From positions 558,001-622,000 of the forward strand of contig NZ_VTKY01000001.1 of NCBI RefSeq assembly GCF_020514095.1: a DNA stretch of 64,000 nucleotides, in the 5' to 3' direction. A program made the position numbers and the translations under genes. Positions 35,515 through 44,816 of this stretch are shown here, piece by piece. A model generated the notes under the pieces. That model worked only from the letters and a program-made list of their open reading frames with translations. It made no database searches and was not told where the DNA came from. How positions within the stretch are numbered: position 1 is the first letter of the stretch; each line of letters starts with the position of its first letter. The DNA comes from Synechococcus sp. MU1643 (lineage in GTDB: Bacteria; Cyanobacteriota; Cyanobacteriia; PCC-6307; Cyanobiaceae).

Positions 35515-36558
35515 ATGTCAGGCATGGGCGAAACAGGTTCAATCGAGATTCAGCAGCTTCGCGAGCTGAAAGGTCCGCTGGTGGACGTGCGCAGCCCCGG
35601 CGAATTTGAACAGGGACACTGGCCTGGGGCCATCAACGTGCCTCTTTTCAATAATGAGGAACGCGCCGCAGTCGGTACCGCCTACAAGCAGCAGGGACGG
35701 ACTCCAGCGATTCATCTGGGGCTTGAACTCACCGGCCCCAAGCTCAGCAGCTTGGCCCGTCAACTGGAAAGCCTCCGTCACCAGGGGGATCCACGGATCT
35801 ACTGCTGGAGGGGCGGAATGCGCTCGGCCAGTGTGGCCTGGCTTGCCCAACAGATCGATCTCAAGCCGAGGCTGCTTCAGGGGGGATACAAGAGCTACCG
35901 GCGCTGGGCTCAGAGCCGATTTGAACAGACCTGGCCCCTTCGCGTGATGGGCGGACGCACGGGAACAGGGAAAACCGATCTGCTGTTGGCCATGGCGGCA
36001 CGCGGTGCAGCCGTTATTGATTTGGAAGGGCTGGCCAACCACCGCGGCAGCAGTTTCGGCGGCCTGGGCCTACCGGATCAACCCAGCACAGAGCACTACG
36101 AGAACCAATTGGCTGAGGCTCTGGATCAACATCTACACCGTGGGGCCACGGCGATCTGGTTAGAAGCTGAAAGCATCCAGGTGGGCCGTTGCCGCATTCC
36201 GAAGCCCCTGTTCGATCAGATGCAACAGGCCCCTGTGCTGGAGATTAAGCGCGAGCTAAAAGAGCGGGTGAACCAATTGGTGCAGGTGTACGGCCTCCAG
36301 GGGGGAGCTGCTCTGGCTGAAGCAACCGAAAGGATCAGTCGACGCCTGGGGCCCCAACGCACCAAGGAAGCCCTCGAAGCGATTGCCAGGGAAGACTGGG
36401 CCAGCGCCTGCCGCGCCACGCTCGATTACTACGACCGCTGTTACGACCATGAGTTAGCGCGAACGCACAGACGCGAAGCGATCGATCTCTCGGGGCTCAG
36501 CGCTGATCAAGCCGCCGAGAACTTGATCGACCGGGGGTTCATTGAAATCCCCGATTAA
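35515..36558 (+). CDS. mnmH: tRNA 2-selenouridine synthase
   Basis: Rhodanese-domain enzyme (SelU/YbbB) that replaces the wobble-position sulfur of 2-thiouridine with selenium via a geranylated intermediate. 347 residues: rhodanese domain at 1-130 with active-site Cys in IYCWRGGMRSAS and a DVRSPGEFEQGH entry motif, then a P-loop domain GGRTGTGKTDLL. ATG at 35515 is used; the open frame to 35152 lies antisense in gun4. No selD is visible, so whether it selenates or only geranylates is open. 30 bases upstream of psb28. Confidence 0.9.
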   Translation: MSGMGETGSIEIQQLRELKGPLVDVRSPGEFEQGHWPGAINVPLFNNEERAAVGTAYKQQGRTPAIHLGLELTGPKLSSLARQLESLRHQGDPRIYCWRGGMRSASVAWLAQQIDLKPRLLQGGYKSYRRWAQSRFEQTWPLRVMGGRTGTGKTDLLLAMAARGAAVIDLEGLANHRGSSFGGLGLPDQPSTEHYENQLAEALDQHLHRGATAIWLEAESIQVGRCRIPKPLFDQMQQAPVLEIKRELKERVNQLVQVYGLQGGAALAEATERISRRLGPQRTKEALEAIAREDWASACRATLDYYDRCYDHELARTHRREAIDLSGLSADQAAENLIDRGFIEIPD

Positions 36559-36588
36559 GATCGCCCCCAGCGATGGTTCGAGAACGAC

Positions 36589-36972
36589 GTGAGCAAAGCA
36601 GCGATTCAGTTCTTTCGGGGAGTCAACGAGCCAGTGGTGCCCGACATCCGTCTGACCCGCAGCCGTGATGGCCGCACAGGTCAAGCCACCTTCCGTTTCG
36701 AACAGCCCGCTGCGATTGCACCCGAAACCATGGGTGACATCACCGGAATGTGGATGGTGGATGAAGAGGGCGAAATGGTCACCCGGGAAGTGAATGGCAA
36801 ATTCGTAAACGGCACCGCCAGTGCCCTTGAAGCCGTTTATTCATGGAAGTCCGAAGAGGACTTCGAACGGTTCATGCGCTTCGCCCAGCGCTACGCCGAT
36901 GCCAATGGCTTGGGTTATTCACAAAGCCAGGAATCCGATCAGACTGACGGAGCCGACGATCAACAAGCTTGA
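36589..36972 (+). CDS. psb28: Photosystem II assembly protein Psb28
   Basis: Transient partner of the PSII RC47 assembly intermediate, also tied to chlorophyll delivery. 127 residues from a GTG start. Core block [19 protein letters not shown] and [20 protein letters not shown], then [20 protein letters not shown], are diagnostic. The C-terminal tail ([16 protein letters not shown]) is acidic and disordered. The TGA is overlapped by the TTG start of the next gene (TTGA). Confidence 0.95.
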   Translation: MSKAAIQFFRGVNEPVVPDIRLTRSRDGRTGQATFRFEQPAAIAPETMGDITGMWMVDEEGEMVTREVNGKFVNGTASALEAVYSWKSEEDFERFMRFAQRYADANGLGYSQSQESDQTDGADDQQA

Positions 36973-38048
36973 GACTGCCTCAGTGGCTGTCATTGACAGC
37001 CTTTATTGCAGCCATCGTTCTGCTTTGGTCGCTGCGTGACCTTCTGCTGCTGATTTTTGCAGCGATTGTTTTAGCCATGGCGCTGTGCACGCTGGTGGGC
37101 ATCCTTCGCCAGCGGCAGCCGATGCAGCGGCCAGTGGCCTTACTGCTCTGCATCGTTGGACTGATGTTGGTGGCAGCAGCTGCGGCAGGCGTTGTTGTCC
37201 CTCCTTTCCTCGAGGAGTTTGCACTGTTGTTGCAGAAGCTGCCCGAAGCGGGGCAGACCCTCGTTCGGCTAGGCCTCGGTTGGATCGACAGCATCAGTGC
37301 GTCCATTTATGGCGTCGATGCATTCCCCGATCTCGAGGAACTGGGACTGAACGGTCCACGCCAGCTCGTGCCCGACGGTTCATCACTCGCCGCTGGCGTG
37401 GGCAATGGCTTGTTGGGCCTGCTCGGTTTGGCTGGCAACCTCGGCAACGGTGTTCTGCGTCTGTTGTTCGTGGTGGCGGTGGCCCTGATGATCAGCATTC
37501 AGCCCCAGGCCTATCGGAATGTTGGGCTTCAGCTGATTCCCTCCTTCTACCGACGCCGGGGGCTCCGCATCCTGGATCAATGCGGTGCTGCCTTGAGCAG
37601 CTGGATGGTGGGTGTGCTGATCAGCTCCCTGGCGGTGTTTGTGCTGTGCAGCATTGCGTTAACACTTTTGGGCGTGAAGCTCGTTCTGGCCAATGCACTC
37701 CTTGCAGGCCTGTTGAACGTGATTCCCAATCTGGGACCAACGATGAGCACAATCTTCCCGATGGCGGTGGCCCTGTTGGATGCCCCCTGGAAAGCAGCTG
37801 CGGTGCTGGGTGCCTATGTAGTGATCCAGAACATCGAGAGTTATGTGATCACACCATCGGTGATGCACCACCAGGTGAAGCTGCTCCCAGGATTGACTCT
37901 GGCTGCTCAGTTTCTGTTCACACTCCTGTTTGGCCCCCTCGGCCTGCTGATGGCTCTGCCCTTAGCGGTGGTGCTGCAGGTGATCATCCGTGAAGTGCTG
38001 ATCCACGATGTCTTGGATCGCTGGAAGCGTCTGGAGCCGGTTCGATGA
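36969..38048 (+). CDS. AI-2E family transporter (first copy)
   Basis: 359 residues, about eight membrane helices ([19 protein letters not shown] and further segments), with the C-terminal block [20 protein letters not shown] typical of the AI-2E/PerM family. Start is a TTG overlapping the psb28 stop; a later start is possible. Tandem with a second family member (38045-39034). Cyanobacteria have several; none has a firm substrate, and the family name (AI-2 export) need not apply here. Confidence 0.87.
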   Translation: MRLPQWLSLTAFIAAIVLLWSLRDLLLLIFAAIVLAMALCTLVGILRQRQPMQRPVALLLCIVGLMLVAAAAAGVVVPPFLEEFALLLQKLPEAGQTLVRLGLGWIDSISASIYGVDAFPDLEELGLNGPRQLVPDGSSLAAGVGNGLLGLLGLAGNLGNGVLRLLFVVAVALMISIQPQAYRNVGLQLIPSFYRRRGLRILDQCGAALSSWMVGVLISSLAVFVLCSIALTLLGVKLVLANALLAGLLNVIPNLGPTMSTIFPMAVALLDAPWKAAAVLGAYVVIQNIESYVITPSVMHHQVKLLPGLTLAAQFLFTLLFGPLGLLMALPLAVVLQVIIREVLIHDVLDRWKRLEPVR

Positions 38049-39034
38049 CATCCGGCACGTTTCTTGTTGCACTCACCTTGGTGGTGCTGGTGCTTTTGCT
38101 CTGGCACCTGCGTTGGGTGCTGCTGGTGCTATTCGGCGCCGTGGTTGTAGCCGTCGCCCTGGATGTGCTGATTGTTCAGGTTCAAAAGCGATCCCCACTG
38201 GAGCGCCCACAGGCCCTGGGGGTCGTGCTGGGGATTTTGATTTTGGCCGGGGGACTGCTTGGGCAACTGCTGGTTCCGGAACTGATCAGCCAGTTCCAGC
38301 AACTGGGGCGGGATCTGCCGCAGTTGGTCAGCAAGGTGTCCGACCTGCTGAGCAATGAGCCACGCCTGGCGCAACTCAATGACGCTTTGGGTGAGGGCCT
38401 CAATCTGAAAGGGCTTCAGCCGTTGCTGGGTTTCGCTGGAGGTGCGGCGAACTCGCTGATTCAACTGTTCCTGATGGTTCTGCTAGCGATCCTGCTGGCC
38501 TTGGATCCAAACGCCCATCGGCGCATGGTTGTGGCCATGACTCCCCGACCGGCACGTCAGCAGATGGAGCACCTGCTCTATGAATGCCGGCAAGCGTTGG
38601 GAGGGTGGCTCAGTGGCATGACCCTCTCCGCCACCACCGTGTTTCTACTTACCTGGGGTGGCCTATTGCTGCTCAAAGCCCCCCTGGCCCTGTTGAGTGC
38701 CTTGGTCTGTGGCCTGCTCACATTCGTGCCGACCATCGGCCCTACGGCGGCAACGCTGCTGCCCACGGGGTTGGCCCTACTGCAGTCGCCGCAATTGATG
38801 GTGTCGGTGCTGGTGTTCCGGCTGGTGCTGCAGAACCTAGAGGCCTTTCTGCTCACACCGCTGTTGCTGCGCAAAACAGTGAATCTGCTGCCCACCGTGG
38901 CCTTAACAGCTCAGCTCAGCCTTGGTGCCCTGTTGGGGCTTCCTGGCGTATTGCTGGCCCTTCCCCTGGTGGTGGTGCTTCAGGTGCTGATGCAGCGCGT
39001 GGTGGTACAGCAGATCATGGATCGCTGGGCGTGA
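38045..39034 (+). CDS. AI-2E family transporter (second copy)
   Basis: 329 residues of the same fold as its neighbour; ATG overlaps the previous stop (ATGA). Helices include LVALTLVVLVLLLWHLRWVL-like and LLTFVPTIGPTAATLLPTGL segments and the terminal LPLVVVLQVLMQRVVVQQIM, which aligns by eye with the end of the first copy. The pair presumably arose by duplication and is co-translated. Followed by a terminator-like hairpin at 39143-39175. Substrate unknown. Confidence 0.87.
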   Translation: MTSGTFLVALTLVVLVLLLWHLRWVLLVLFGAVVVAVALDVLIVQVQKRSPLERPQALGVVLGILILAGGLLGQLLVPELISQFQQLGRDLPQLVSKVSDLLSNEPRLAQLNDALGEGLNLKGLQPLLGFAGGAANSLIQLFLMVLLAILLALDPNAHRRMVVAMTPRPARQQMEHLLYECRQALGGWLSGMTLSATTVFLLTWGGLLLLKAPLALLSALVCGLLTFVPTIGPTAATLLPTGLALLQSPQLMVSVLVFRLVLQNLEAFLLTPLLLRKTVNLLPTVALTAQLSLGALLGLPGVLLALPLVVVLQVLMQRVVVQQIMDRWA

Positions 39035-39142
39035 GCCGAGAAACCAGACATGCATCGAACTGAACACTTGGTAACAAGGGTCACACCTGAGACCAGCTCT
39101 GACTAAGTATTTTTACTGAGTCGTGAGAACGACGCGTCGAGC

Positions 39143-39175
39143 ATTGGGACTCTTGGGAGAGGGTCCCAATTTTTT
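39143..39175 (+). terminator. Terminator-like hairpin after the AI-2E pair
   Basis: ATTGGGAC (39143-39150) pairs with GTCCCAAT (39163-39170) round a 12-base loop, and T5 follows. Orientation fits the end of the rightward mnmH-psb28-AI-2E run, about 110 bases past its last stop. It does not have a U-run in the other direction. Confidence 0.6.
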
Positions 39176-39182
39176 GCCTCCT

Positions 39183-39362
39183 TCAGAGCAGCTGACGTTT
39201 CTTTTTCTCGCTCGAATCGCGCTCTCGCTCAACCGCCTGCCAGTAAGCCGCGGAGACCGCAACCTCCTGCCCCCGTTCAATTTGGGTCAACCGCGCTTTC
39301 AGCGCTTCCACCTCGGCACGCAAGCCAAACACCACCTCACTAAGACCCGGATTCAACTCCAT
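39183..39362 (-). CDS. Small coiled-coil protein, 59 residues
   Basis: Just below the usual cut-off. From ATG at 39362: MELNPGLSEVVFGLRAEVEA, then LKARLTQIERGQEVAV and a charged end (ERERDSSEKKKRQLL). Leucines and valines recur at roughly seven-residue spacing, predicting a short coiled coil; a single Trp near position 41. An inverted repeat (39367-39396) lies just before the start. No function known. The opposite-strand frame is Pro/Arg-rich and I treat it as the shadow. Confidence 0.65.
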   Translation of the reverse strand: MELNPGLSEVVFGLRAEVEALKARLTQIERGQEVAVSAAYWQAVERERDSSEKKKRQLL

Positions 39363-39366
39363 GGAA

Positions 39367-39396
39367 CCTGAGCAACCAATCGAGTCGTAGCTCAGG
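39367..39396. repeat. Inverted repeat before the 59-residue gene
   Basis: CCTGAGC (39367-39373) and GCTCAGG (39390-39396) are exact inverted repeats 16 bases apart in the space shared by two divergent small genes. Could be an operator or a leader hairpin; nothing decides between them. Confidence 0.4.
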
Positions 39397-39491
39397 CTTG
39401 AAAAACAATGACGTTCACCTCGATACCGAAGAAGCCCCCTCGACGCCCTTCAATCCAATAGTGTGTCCAAGAGGTCTTGAGACAAACCGGC

Positions 39492-39713
39492 TTGGACGTC
39501 ATCTTCAATTTCTCCCGTTATGAGGAACTGAGGCAGGCCGTGATGCAGCTGGTTCGCGAGAATTTGGACCCTGAGTTGCTGCACGAAGAAGCCCACGATC
39601 TGTTCGAATCGTGGTGGGCCTCAACCCACAGCCAGGGGCAGTGGAATGCCGACGTGAAACAACGCACCTGGGATTCGATCTGGCGTGAATTTGGCAAAAG
39701 CCCCAAGCGCTAA
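39492..39713 (+). CDS. Small acidic helical protein, unknown
   Basis: 73 residues from the TTG at 39492 (reading LDVIFNFSRYEELRQAVMQL); a TTG at 39477 would add five. Then VRENLDPELLHEEAHDLFES and a basic end WDSIWREFGKSPKR. Helical, with Trp pair (ESWWAS). Strong hydrophobic/charged patterning argues for a real gene. Convergent with the 73-residue membrane protein after secF, overlapping by four bases. Family not recognised. Confidence 0.65.
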   Translation: MDVIFNFSRYEELRQAVMQLVRENLDPELLHEEAHDLFESWWASTHSQGQWNADVKQRTWDSIWREFGKSPKR

Positions 39714-39931
39714 CTGAAGCGACGCCATAAAGAGCCGGAACCCAGCAAAACCAGCACAGCAAGCTGATGATGCCGAATGGCATAACCAAGCCCCGTCATG
39801 GTGAACTGATCACTGAGCAACAGGATTTCGGTGCGCAGATCACCGAGAGCCAGCAGGATCAACAAAATCGGGAACCAACGGGCTGGAACAGCACGGCGTC
39901 TGCGCTCTGAATCGCCGCTGGGATTAGTCAC
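39710..39931 (-). CDS. Small membrane protein after secF
   Basis: 73 residues from a GTG that overlaps the secF TAA. An Arg-rich N-terminus, then two hydrophobic segments: WFPILLILLALGDLRTEILL and HHQLAVLVLLGSGSLW. Translation would be coupled to secF. A role next to the Sec accessory complex is possible from position only. The frame runs on to 39997 inside secF. Confidence 0.65.
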   Translation of the reverse strand: MTNPSGDSERRRRAVPARWFPILLILLALGDLRTEILLLSDQFTMTGLGYAIRHHQLAVLVLLGSGSLWRRFS

Positions 39932-40913
39932 GGGAGCGGTCCCAGAGGGTGAGCAGCGACGGTGCCAGGGCAATACTCGACCAAGAACCAACAACAACCC
40001 CGAGGGCGAGGGCTATCGCAAACCAATACAGAGTTGCCCCCCCGAAAAACACGAGAGCCAAAAGGGGCAGCAAGGTCGTTCCGCTGGTGTAAAGGGTTCG
40101 GGTCAATGTGGCAGAAACCGCTTGATCCACCTGTAGTGAAAGGGGCAAGTCGGCGGCGTCCTTGCTGCGTTCACGGATGCGATCAAAGACCACCACCGTG
40201 TCGTTCACCGAATAACCTGCAATCGTCAGCAGTGAAACCGCAAACAAGCTGTCCACCTCCAGCTGAAGCACAACCCCGAGCCAGGCAAAGACACCACAAA
40301 CGATCGCCACATCGTGGGCCAACGCCACAAGGGCAAGTAAGGCGTAGCGACGGTCGTAGCGGAAGCTGATGTAGGCCGCAATACCGCTGAAGGCCACCAG
40401 CAGAGAAATCAGGCTGCTGCGAAGCAGTTGCTTGCCCAGGCTCGGCCCGATGGTGTCGACCGATTGACCACCGGAGAGGAACGGCCCTGCGACGGGATCA
40501 ACGGCCTCAATGACCGCTTGGCCCTGGGCAGCCGACAACGTCGGCAGGCGCAGCAACAAAGACTGCCCCCCATCCAGAAGCTGAACCCGGGGTGCACCCA
40601 GATTGGGGAGAGGTTGGCCCTCCTCTTGAGGCAGGTCCAGGTTGCGGATCACATCCGAGACCGCAATCGCCTTGAGCTCAGCGCATGCGTCATCACAACG
40701 GCGCTCCAGTTGGATCTGCGTGCCGCCAGTGAAATCCAAGCCCGGACGGAGGGGAGCACGTATCCCAGGATCCAACCAGCTGAGCAACAAGCCCAACAGG
40801 CTGATCAAAACCACCAGACCAGAAATCAGCCACACCCTGCGGCGCATGCTGCTGAGGGACCAGCGCAGGCTGAGGACCGTGCCCGCTTGTGCCGATGACG
40901 ATGCTTCAGTCAT
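39924..40913 (-). CDS. secF: Protein translocase subunit SecF
   Basis: RND-family accessory subunit that with SecD pulls exported proteins across, driven by the proton gradient. 329 residues, six membrane helices. Family marks: FTGGTQIQLERRCDDAC (the first periplasmic domain), YSVNDTVVVFDRIRER and TLYTSGTTLLPLLALVFFGG. ATG start three bases after the secD stop. Followed by a coupled small membrane protein. Confidence 0.95.
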   Translation of the reverse strand: MTEASSSAQAGTVLSLRWSLSSMRRRVWLISGLVVLISLLGLLLSWLDPGIRAPLRPGLDFTGGTQIQLERRCDDACAELKAIAVSDVIRNLDLPQEEGQPLPNLGAPRVQLLDGGQSLLLRLPTLSAAQGQAVIEAVDPVAGPFLSGGQSVDTIGPSLGKQLLRSSLISLLVAFSGIAAYISFRYDRRYALLALVALAHDVAIVCGVFAWLGVVLQLEVDSLFAVSLLTIAGYSVNDTVVVFDRIRERSKDAADLPLSLQVDQAVSATLTRTLYTSGTTLLPLLALVFFGGATLYWFAIALALGVVVGSWSSIALAPSLLTLWDRSRD

Positions 40914-40916
40914 GGT

Positions 40917-42401
40917 TCAGGCGGTGGGGGAAGGAAGTTGCCCAGTGGGCAGGAAATTGGTGGCACGACGCAGACCGGCGTAGCCCATCAGGAAACGAAG
41001 CAGGGTGCGGGTGCAAGTCAGGGCCGTGAACAAACTCAGCAGAACACCGATGCCCAGGGTCGCTGCAAAGCCCTTGACCAGGCCGATGCCGAGGAAGAAA
41101 AGAGCTGCGCAGCTGATCAACGTGGTGAGGTGACCATCAACGATCGATGAAAAAGCCTCGGAGAAGCCTGTATCAATCGACCGGATCAAGGTGTTGCCCC
41201 GCCGCAATTCGTCTTTGATGCGCTCGAAAATCAGCACATTGGCATCCACCGCCATGCCGATCGAGAGGATGAAACCAGCGATTCCCGGCAAGGTGAGGGT
41301 GACCGGAATCAAGGCGTACACAGCCAAGTTGAACAGGGCATAGAGGCTGAGGGCCATCACGGCCACCGCCCCAGGCAGGCGATAGGCCACCACCATGAAC
41401 ACAGCCACCAGAGCCAGGCCCGAGAGAGCGGCCACCAGGCTGCGGCGGATGTTCTCTGCTCCGAGCGTGGGCCCGATGGTGCGGACCTCGATCACTTCAA
41501 CGGGCAGGGGCAGGGAGCCTCCACGGAGCTTCACCTCGAGCTCACGGGCCGTTTCCGCGCTGAAATTGCCGCTGATGGTGGCTGCTCCGCCTGAGATTCC
41601 AGCACTTTTGAACTGGGGGCCAACACTGGCAGCACTAATCAGCTGATCATCCAATGTGATGGCCAACAACCGATCGGTACCGGCAATTGATTTGGTGAGG
41701 TCAGCGAAAGCCTCAGCACCCTCACCATCGAAATTTAGGGTCACCTCCCAGCTGTTCGGGTTGTTCTGGAGCGGTTGTCGGCCTGCTGTCACCAACTGCT
41801 TACCCGTCAGCGCTGCCGGCTCGAGCATCGTGAGCAGATCGGAATCAACCTTTTTCAAAAGCCCGCGGAGCTGCTCCTCGTCTGAGCTGGCCTGACCATC
41901 AAGACCCAGAGTCTCCTGGGTTGACTTCAGCTGATCAAGATCCAGAGGCGCCGGGGTTTCACCGCGGCGGACCTGATCCTCACGCAACCTGAGGATCGCT
42001 TCCACCTGAGAACGGAGCTGCCTCAGACCACGGAACTCAGCTCCGGTATCGGGCTTTTGGGCACGAAATTCCAGCAGAGCCGTATCACCAAGAACCCGCG
42101 CGGCGGCGGTGGGATCCTGTTCGCCGGGGAGCTGCAACACCAGCTGCGACTCACCGACCGTCTGCAGGGTGGACTCGGCCACGCCAAGGCCGTTAACCCG
42201 ACGATCGAGAACGGCTTTCACGGCTTCCATCTCTTCGGCGCCGACCCGGGTAATCTCCCCGGCTGGCTTCACTTCAACGGTGAGCTGACTGCCGCCCCGT
42301 AGATCGAGGCCCAGTTCCAGCGGCGTACGAACCAAAAACATCCCGGCGGCGATCGCCAGGGCAAGAACAAGGGCAAACCAACCCTGATAACGCGCCATCA
42401 A
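40917..42401 (-). CDS. secD: Protein translocase subunit SecD
   Basis: Partner of SecF; 494 residues. N-terminal helix and DLRGGSQLTVEVKP, a large periplasmic domain with VLDRRVNGLGVAESTLQTVG, then six helices with GMAVDANVLIFERIKDELRR and FSSIVDGHLTTLISCAALFF. ATG start two bases after the pdhB stop, so the two may be co-expressed although functionally unrelated. An unusual insert of about 70 residues (EAILRLREDQVRRGETPAPL to SDLLTMLEPAALTGKQ) sits inside the periplasmic domain. Confidence 0.95.
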   Translation of the reverse strand: MMARYQGWFALVLALAIAAGMFLVRTPLELGLDLRGGSQLTVEVKPAGEITRVGAEEMEAVKAVLDRRVNGLGVAESTLQTVGESQLVLQLPGEQDPTAAARVLGDTALLEFRAQKPDTGAEFRGLRQLRSQVEAILRLREDQVRRGETPAPLDLDQLKSTQETLGLDGQASSDEEQLRGLLKKVDSDLLTMLEPAALTGKQLVTAGRQPLQNNPNSWEVTLNFDGEGAEAFADLTKSIAGTDRLLAITLDDQLISAASVGPQFKSAGISGGAATISGNFSAETARELEVKLRGGSLPLPVEVIEVRTIGPTLGAENIRRSLVAALSGLALVAVFMVVAYRLPGAVAVMALSLYALFNLAVYALIPVTLTLPGIAGFILSIGMAVDANVLIFERIKDELRRGNTLIRSIDTGFSEAFSSIVDGHLTTLISCAALFFLGIGLVKGFAATLGIGVLLSLFTALTCTRTLLRFLMGYAGLRRATNFLPTGQLPSPTA

Positions 42402-42403
42402 CT

Positions 42404-43387
42404 TCAGATGCCTTTCTTGACCAATGCCTGCGCCGCCTCAACGATCTGATGCGGCTGAATGATCGTGAGGTTCTCCAGTGAACCGTTGTAGGGAGTGGGG
42501 ATGTCCTGACTGGAGAGACGCACAGGCCGAGCATCAAGGTCGTCGAAACACAGCTCGGTGATCAGCGCAATCAACTCGGCCCCGATGCCGCCGGTCTTCA
42601 TGCATTCCTCCACCACGATCACCTTGTTGGTCTTGCGGATGGAGCGACTGATCGTCTCCATGTCGAAGGGCTTGAGGCTGATGAGATCGATTAGTTCAAC
42701 GCTCACCCCCTCAGCCTCCAGTTGCTCCACGGCCTTGAGGCAGTGATGACGCATCCGGGAGTAGGTGAGGATCGTCACATCGGTGCCTTCCTGCACCAGA
42801 TCCGCCTGATCGAGGGCACAGGTGTAGTCGCCTTCGGGGAGCTCCTCACTGAGGTTGTAGAGCAAGACGTGCTCGAAGAAGAGCACAGGATTGTTGTCGC
42901 GAATCGCGGCCTTCATCAGGCCTTTGGCATTGGTGGGCGTGCTGCAGGCCACGATCTTGATGCCGGGGACAGCATGGAAGTAGGCCTCAAGCCGTTGGCT
43001 GTGCTCGGCGCCAAGCTGACGACCCACACCACCAGGGCCACGCACCACGGTGGGGATGGTGAAGTTACCGCCGCTGGTGTAGCGGAGCATTCCCATGTTG
43101 TTAGAGATCTGGTTGAAGGCCAGGAGCAGGAAGCCCATGTTCATGCCCTCAACAATCGGCCGGAGGCCGGTCATCGCGGCACCAACTGCCATTCCGGTGA
43201 AGCCGTTCTCAGCAATTGGAGTGTCGAGCACCCTGAGATCGCCGTATTTCTCCGCCAGATCCTTGGTGACTTTGTAACTGCCGCCGTAATGGCCGACGTC
43301 CTCCCCCATCACACAGACGTGGGGGTCTCTCCCCATCTCCTCGTCGATGGCTTCCCGGAGGGCGTTGAAGAGAAGTGTTCCTGCCAC
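42404..43387 (-). CDS. pdhB: Pyruvate dehydrogenase E1 beta subunit
   Basis: Thiamine-diphosphate-dependent decarboxylase of the pyruvate dehydrogenase complex, beta chain. 327 residues: [40 protein letters not shown], the [20 protein letters not shown] helix and [20 protein letters not shown] of the C-terminal domain. The E1 alpha chain is not here, as is usual in cyanobacteria. ATG start; lies upstream of secD in the leftward run. Confidence 0.94.
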   Translation of the reverse strand: MAGTLLFNALREAIDEEMGRDPHVCVMGEDVGHYGGSYKVTKDLAEKYGDLRVLDTPIAENGFTGMAVGAAMTGLRPIVEGMNMGFLLLAFNQISNNMGMLRYTSGGNFTIPTVVRGPGGVGRQLGAEHSQRLEAYFHAVPGIKIVACSTPTNAKGLMKAAIRDNNPVLFFEHVLLYNLSEELPEGDYTCALDQADLVQEGTDVTILTYSRMRHHCLKAVEQLEAEGVSVELIDLISLKPFDMETISRSIRKTNKVIVVEECMKTGGIGAELIALITELCFDDLDARPVRLSSQDIPTPYNGSLENLTIIQPHQIVEAAQALVKKGI

Positions 43388-43449
43388 GGCGTCACAGTGA
43401 TCCCGGCCAATCCGGTTGGTGAGGCCAAGCTATCTCAGTCAGCGCAGGG

Positions 43450-43545
43450 TCAACCGCCCGCCGCGAAGGTGAACAACAACAAAACCGAGAGCAACATGGC
43501 CGGAGACAGCAGCAACGCCAGCTGGCCGAGGTCGTGGGGCGTCAT
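43450..43545 (-). CDS. 31-residue membrane peptide
   Basis: ATG at 43545: MTPHDLGQLALLLSPAMLLS then VLLLFTFAAGG and stop. Nearly all of residues 7-27 is one hydrophobic helix with a short polar head, the pattern of the small subunits of photosynthetic or respiratory complexes, though it matches none I know. It lies between the DUF3082-like gene (24 bases upstream) and pdhB (62 bases downstream), on their strand. Short length keeps the call tentative. Confidence 0.5.
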   Translation of the reverse strand: MTPHDLGQLALLLSPAMLLSVLLLFTFAAGG

Positions 43546-43569
43546 CCAAACCCTGGGAATGTGCGGACG

Positions 43570-43887
43570 CTAGGCAGGGTTCTGATCGCGAGCCGTAAAG
43601 AGACTGCGAAGAAACACCAGGGTCAGACCAAGGGCCACAAACCCTGAGCTGAAGGTGGCCAAGAAGGACAAACCCACCAGCAGGGTCTTGAGGGTGACGG
43701 CGATGTTTTGGGCAATCGGCGAGCTGTAATGCGGGGGGTGAACGGCGAAATACACCACCATCCTCCGACTCAGGCCCAGGGCCAGCCAGGCCAAAAGCCC
43801 AGCCGTTAGCGCTCCGGAGAGAAAGCTCAGAGGACCTTTGCGCGGATCCCTTGGTTCGGGGCTCTCTGGTGTGGGGGCTTCAGTCAT
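43570..43887 (-). CDS. DUF3082-like membrane protein
   Basis: 105 residues from ATG at 43887, overlapping the ispE stop by four bases. Pro-rich N-terminus ([14 protein letters not shown]) and two hydrophobic segments ([39 protein letters not shown] and the following residues). I connect it with the cyanobacteria/plastid DUF3082 family. Function unknown; conserved position next to ispE suggests co-expression only. Confidence 0.75.
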   Translation of the reverse strand: MTEAPTPESPEPRDPRKGPLSFLSGALTAGLLAWLALGLSRRMVVYFAVHPPHYSSPIAQNIAVTLKTLLVGLSFLATFSSGFVALGLTLVFLRSLFTARDQNPA

Positions 43888-44807
43888 GCCTCGATCCTCA
43901 CGCCATCGCTGCGGAGGGCGCAAGACCAAGCCTTCAAGCCGGCGCGCTCAAGCTGGGGGTTGAGCTGATCCTGCGCCTGGAGGCATGACACCAGATCGGA
44001 GAACAGCGCGAAACAACTGGGCCCAGAACCGCTCATAGCCACTGCCAGGCTATGCGGAACGCTCTTCAACAAGTCGAGCGCCGAACGCACCGCAGCTGTT
44101 TCAGGAGCGACCACCTCCTGCAAGTCGTTGCGCAAGGGAGGTGGCAGATCGGTGCGCAAAGGGTGGAGCCAATCAACGCTTCGCAAGGCTTGCCGGCGTT
44201 GTTCAAAAGCCGCCTCATCAGCGAGGTAATGGGATTGATTGAGCTCACGGCAACGCTTGTAGGCCCAGGGCGTTGAGACGCTCACCGTGGGGTCTTTGAC
44301 CAAAAGCACTGCCAGGGGTTGGGGCGTTGGCGGCACGGCTTCAAGTTGTTCGCCTCGCCCGAAACAGAGCTGACATCCTCCGGCCACACAGAAGGGCATG
44401 TCTGAACCGAGCTCAGCGGCCATTCGCTCCAGCGCCGCCGGGCTATGGCCCAACCCCCACAGGGCATTCAGTCCCACCAATGCTGCGGCGCCGTCGCTGG
44501 AGCCACCAGCCAGGCCAGCTCCAATGGGGATGCGCTTCTCCAGATGTATCGACGCTCCCAGTTCACTGAAACCGGAACGGTCCCGGAGCAGTTGGGCCGC
44601 CTTGATGATCAGGTTGTCATCGCCGACACCGAGGGTGGCGTCATCGCAAGTGAGGCTGAGTTGAGCATCGGCGGTGTTCTGAAAGGCCAGGCGATCCGCC
44701 AAGTCGATGCTCTGCATCACCATGGCCAGCTCATGGAAACCGTCCGACCGCAGCCCTAGGACCTCAAGGTGAAGATTGACTTTGGCCGGGGCCGTCACCG
44801 TGATCAT
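43884..44807 (-). CDS. ispE: 4-diphosphocytidyl-2-C-methyl-D-erythritol kinase
   Basis: ATP-dependent step of the methylerythritol phosphate route to isoprenoids (source of carotenoids, phytol for chlP and quinones). 307 residues of the GHMP kinase fold: [38 protein letters not shown] (the phosphate loop), [11 protein letters not shown] and [16 protein letters not shown] start nine bases after rsmA. Confidence 0.95.
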   Translation of the reverse strand: MITVTAPAKVNLHLEVLGLRSDGFHELAMVMQSIDLADRLAFQNTADAQLSLTCDDATLGVGDDNLIIKAAQLLRDRSGFSELGASIHLEKRIPIGAGLAGGSSDGAAALVGLNALWGLGHSPAALERMAAELGSDMPFCVAGGCQLCFGRGEQLEAVPPTPQPLAVLLVKDPTVSVSTPWAYKRCRELNQSHYLADEAAFEQRRQALRSVDWLHPLRTDLPPPLRNDLQEVVAPETAAVRSALDLLKSVPHSLAVAMSGSGPSCFALFSDLVSCLQAQDQLNPQLERAGLKAWSCALRSDGVRIEA

Positions 44808-44816
44808 GGTGGTTGT

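Noticed and set aside
39123-39371. 82-codon rightward frame
   Set aside because: Opposite a well-patterned 59-residue coiled-coil frame; this one is Pro/Arg-rich and starts within a hairpin region.
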